From assembly GCA_002387735.1 (NCBI GenBank), contig DGKJ01000097.1:1-43129 (forward strand): a DNA stretch of 43,129 nucleotides. Reading direction: 5' to 3'. Below, in pieces: positions 42,151-43,129 of this stretch (position 1 is its first letter; every line of letters starts with the position of its first letter). The notes beneath the pieces are model-generated. The model did not search any database. It was not told where the DNA came from and saw only the letters and a list, made by a program, of their open reading frames with translations. The stretch is from Bacteriovoracaceae bacterium UBA4573. Lineage in GTDB: Bacteria; Bdellovibrionota; UBA1018; UBA923. Made by a program: the position numbers and the translations under genes.

Positions 42151-43129
42151 CTAGAGATCCCCCAACAAATCGCGTGCGATCAGTACTCGAAGAATTTCGT
42201 TAGTTCCGGCGCCAATTTCCATGAGCTTAGCGTCGCGCATGTAGCGTTCAACCGGGAATTCCTTAATGTAACCGTAGCCACCTAAAATTTGAATGGCATC
42301 GAGCGCTACTTTAGTGCCCATTCGTGCAGCGACTAATTTGACTTTGGCGCCAAGCGAGCGGGAATTTTGCGGTGTCAGTATGCCGTCGTCCCACGCTTTG
42401 GCTGCTCCGTAGACGTATGCGGCTGCGGCTTCGTATTCGGCCTGGGCATCGGCCAACATGGCCTGAATCATTTGAAAATCAGAAATGGGTTTTCCGAATT
42501 GGGTGCGGTCTTTGGCGTAGCGAACTGCATGATCGATCGACGAGCGAGCAATGCCTAAACTAATTGCTGAAATCGTGATTCGTTCTATGTCCAGGTTTTT
42601 GATCATATGAGCAACCGAATCACCCTCACGACCCACCAGGTTCTCGGCCGGTACTTCGCAGTTTTCAAATATCAATTCCCCAGTGGGCGAGGCGCGCATG
42701 CCCATTTTTTTAAGTTTTTTGCCCATTTTGAAACCGGGGAACTTGGTCTCCACCAAAAAGGTAGAAATGTCTTTCTTGCCATCACCAGTGCGGGCGTACA
42801 CGTAAAAGAAATCACCCACTACCGCGTTGGTGATAAACATTTTTGTACCGTTTAAAATGTATTTATTGCCCTTTTTTACCGCTCGCGTGGTCATTGCAAG
42901 GGCGTCGCTGCCGGCGCCGGGTTCAGTCATGCCCATGCCGCCGATCCACTCGCCGTTTAGCAGTTTTGGTAGATAGCGCTTCTTTTGTTCGTCGTTACCG
43001 TTGGTGGCGAGATTGTTTACCGCCAACATGGAGTGGGCTAGGTAGGTGAGTGCGGTCGAGGCGTCGATCGCGCCTATTTCGTCCATGGCAATGCTTGCCG
43101 CAATGCATCCCATGTTCGTTCCGTCGTAT
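42151..43129 (-). CDS. Isovaleryl-CoA-dehydrogenase-like acyl-CoA dehydrogenase, N-terminus outside the window
   Basis: The gene runs off the right edge; about 325 C-terminal residues are seen of a usual ~385-390. IGGMGMTEPGAGSDALAM (FAD binding), FITNA, DRTQFGKPISDFQMIQ and GGYGYIKEFPVERYMRDAK are family blocks. At the usual EGT position it has IGAGTNEILRVL, with no Glu, while a Glu stands in NLDIERITIS, where isovaleryl-CoA dehydrogenase has its catalytic base. This suggests an IVD-type enzyme acting on a branched substrate in leucine breakdown. The stop lies 126 bases before the downstream dehydrogenase start. Substrate is inferred only. Confidence 0.88.
   Translation of the reverse strand, partial: YDGTNMGCIAASIAMDEIGAIDASTALTYLAHSMLAVNNLATNGNDEQKKRYLPKLLNGEWIGGMGMTEPGAGSDALAMTTRAVKKGNKYILNGTKMFITNAVVGDFFYVYARTGDGKKDISTFLVETKFPGFKMGKKLKKMGMRASPTGELIFENCEVPAENLVGREGDSVAHMIKNLDIERITISAISLGIARSSIDHAVRYAKDRTQFGKPISDFQMIQAMLADAQAEYEAAAAYVYGAAKAWDDGILTPQNSRSLGAKVKLVAARMGTKVALDAIQILGGYGYIKEFPVERYMRDAKLMEIGAGTNEILRVLIARDLLGDL

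Noticed and set aside
1..43129. CRISPR arrays, prophage, insertion sequences or tRNA genes
   Set aside because: No regularly spaced identical repeats, transposase or integrase motifs, or cloverleaf-like segments were seen; the only tandem repeats are coding.

Overview
The window is a dense bacterial chromosome segment, roughly half G+C, with about 39 genes on both strands and no gene-free stretch above 300 bases. The largest gaps are 102-368 (divergent promoter region at the left edge), 21608-21788, 9757-9905 and 27415-27533. I see no tRNA or rRNA gene, insertion sequence, prophage or CRISPR array. The gene set suggests a Gram-negative, diderm bacterium: heptose/LPS genes, several lipoproteins with lipoboxes, periplasmic lytic enzymes and a c-type cytochrome. 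The FHA-GGDEF protein of the Bdellovibrio DgcB type, the many repeat-rich lipoproteins and the secreted peptidases point to Bdellovibrionota or a related 'deltaproteobacterial' lineage. That placement is inference, not proof.

Layout. 1-1911: start of a nucleotide-sugar dehydrogenase, a polytopic membrane protein, and a 48-residue CxxC/CxxC mini-protein. 1977-6731: a glyoxylate-shunt operon in the order aceK-aceB-aceA. 6688-9756: a Delta-60-repeat lipoprotein, a small cytochrome c and a secreted protein of unknown function. 9906-13892: a 1328-residue protein that joins two Clp-type AAA+ modules to an FtsH-type M41 metallopeptidase domain behind an export-like N-terminus; this is the most unusual gene here. 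13907-18552: metF, two RluA-type pseudouridine synthases, an RlmI-like methyltransferase, a ComEC core protein and a membrane-anchored J-domain protein. 18530-26928: two orphan lipoproteins, comM, a metzincin peptidase and an HD phosphohydrolase. 26944-33744: rimI, then a tightly packed run of slt, queD, queC, a DUF366 gene, hisC, cmk, a GT9 glycosyltransferase and the heptose-7-phosphate kinase. 33754-43129, minus strand: two acyl-CoA dehydrogenases, pgi, FHA-GGDEF, mutL, miaA, the PEP synthase/PPDK regulator, ilvE and a DUF503 gene.

How the genes fit together. The glyoxylate enzymes, the AceK switch, the acyl-CoA dehydrogenases, ilvE, Pgi and the PEP-synthase regulator fit a life on amino acids and fatty acids with gluconeogenesis. 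This would suit a predator or a proteolytic feeder. The queuosine genes, MiaA, two pseudouridine synthases, the rRNA methyltransferase and RimI form a strong RNA/ribosome modification theme. ComEC core and ComM suggest DNA uptake and recombination. Gene ends often overlap: convergent overlaps occur at 6688-6731, 16359-16405 and 18530-18552, and several co-directional overlaps occur in the que/hisC/LPS operon, where TTG start codons are frequent.
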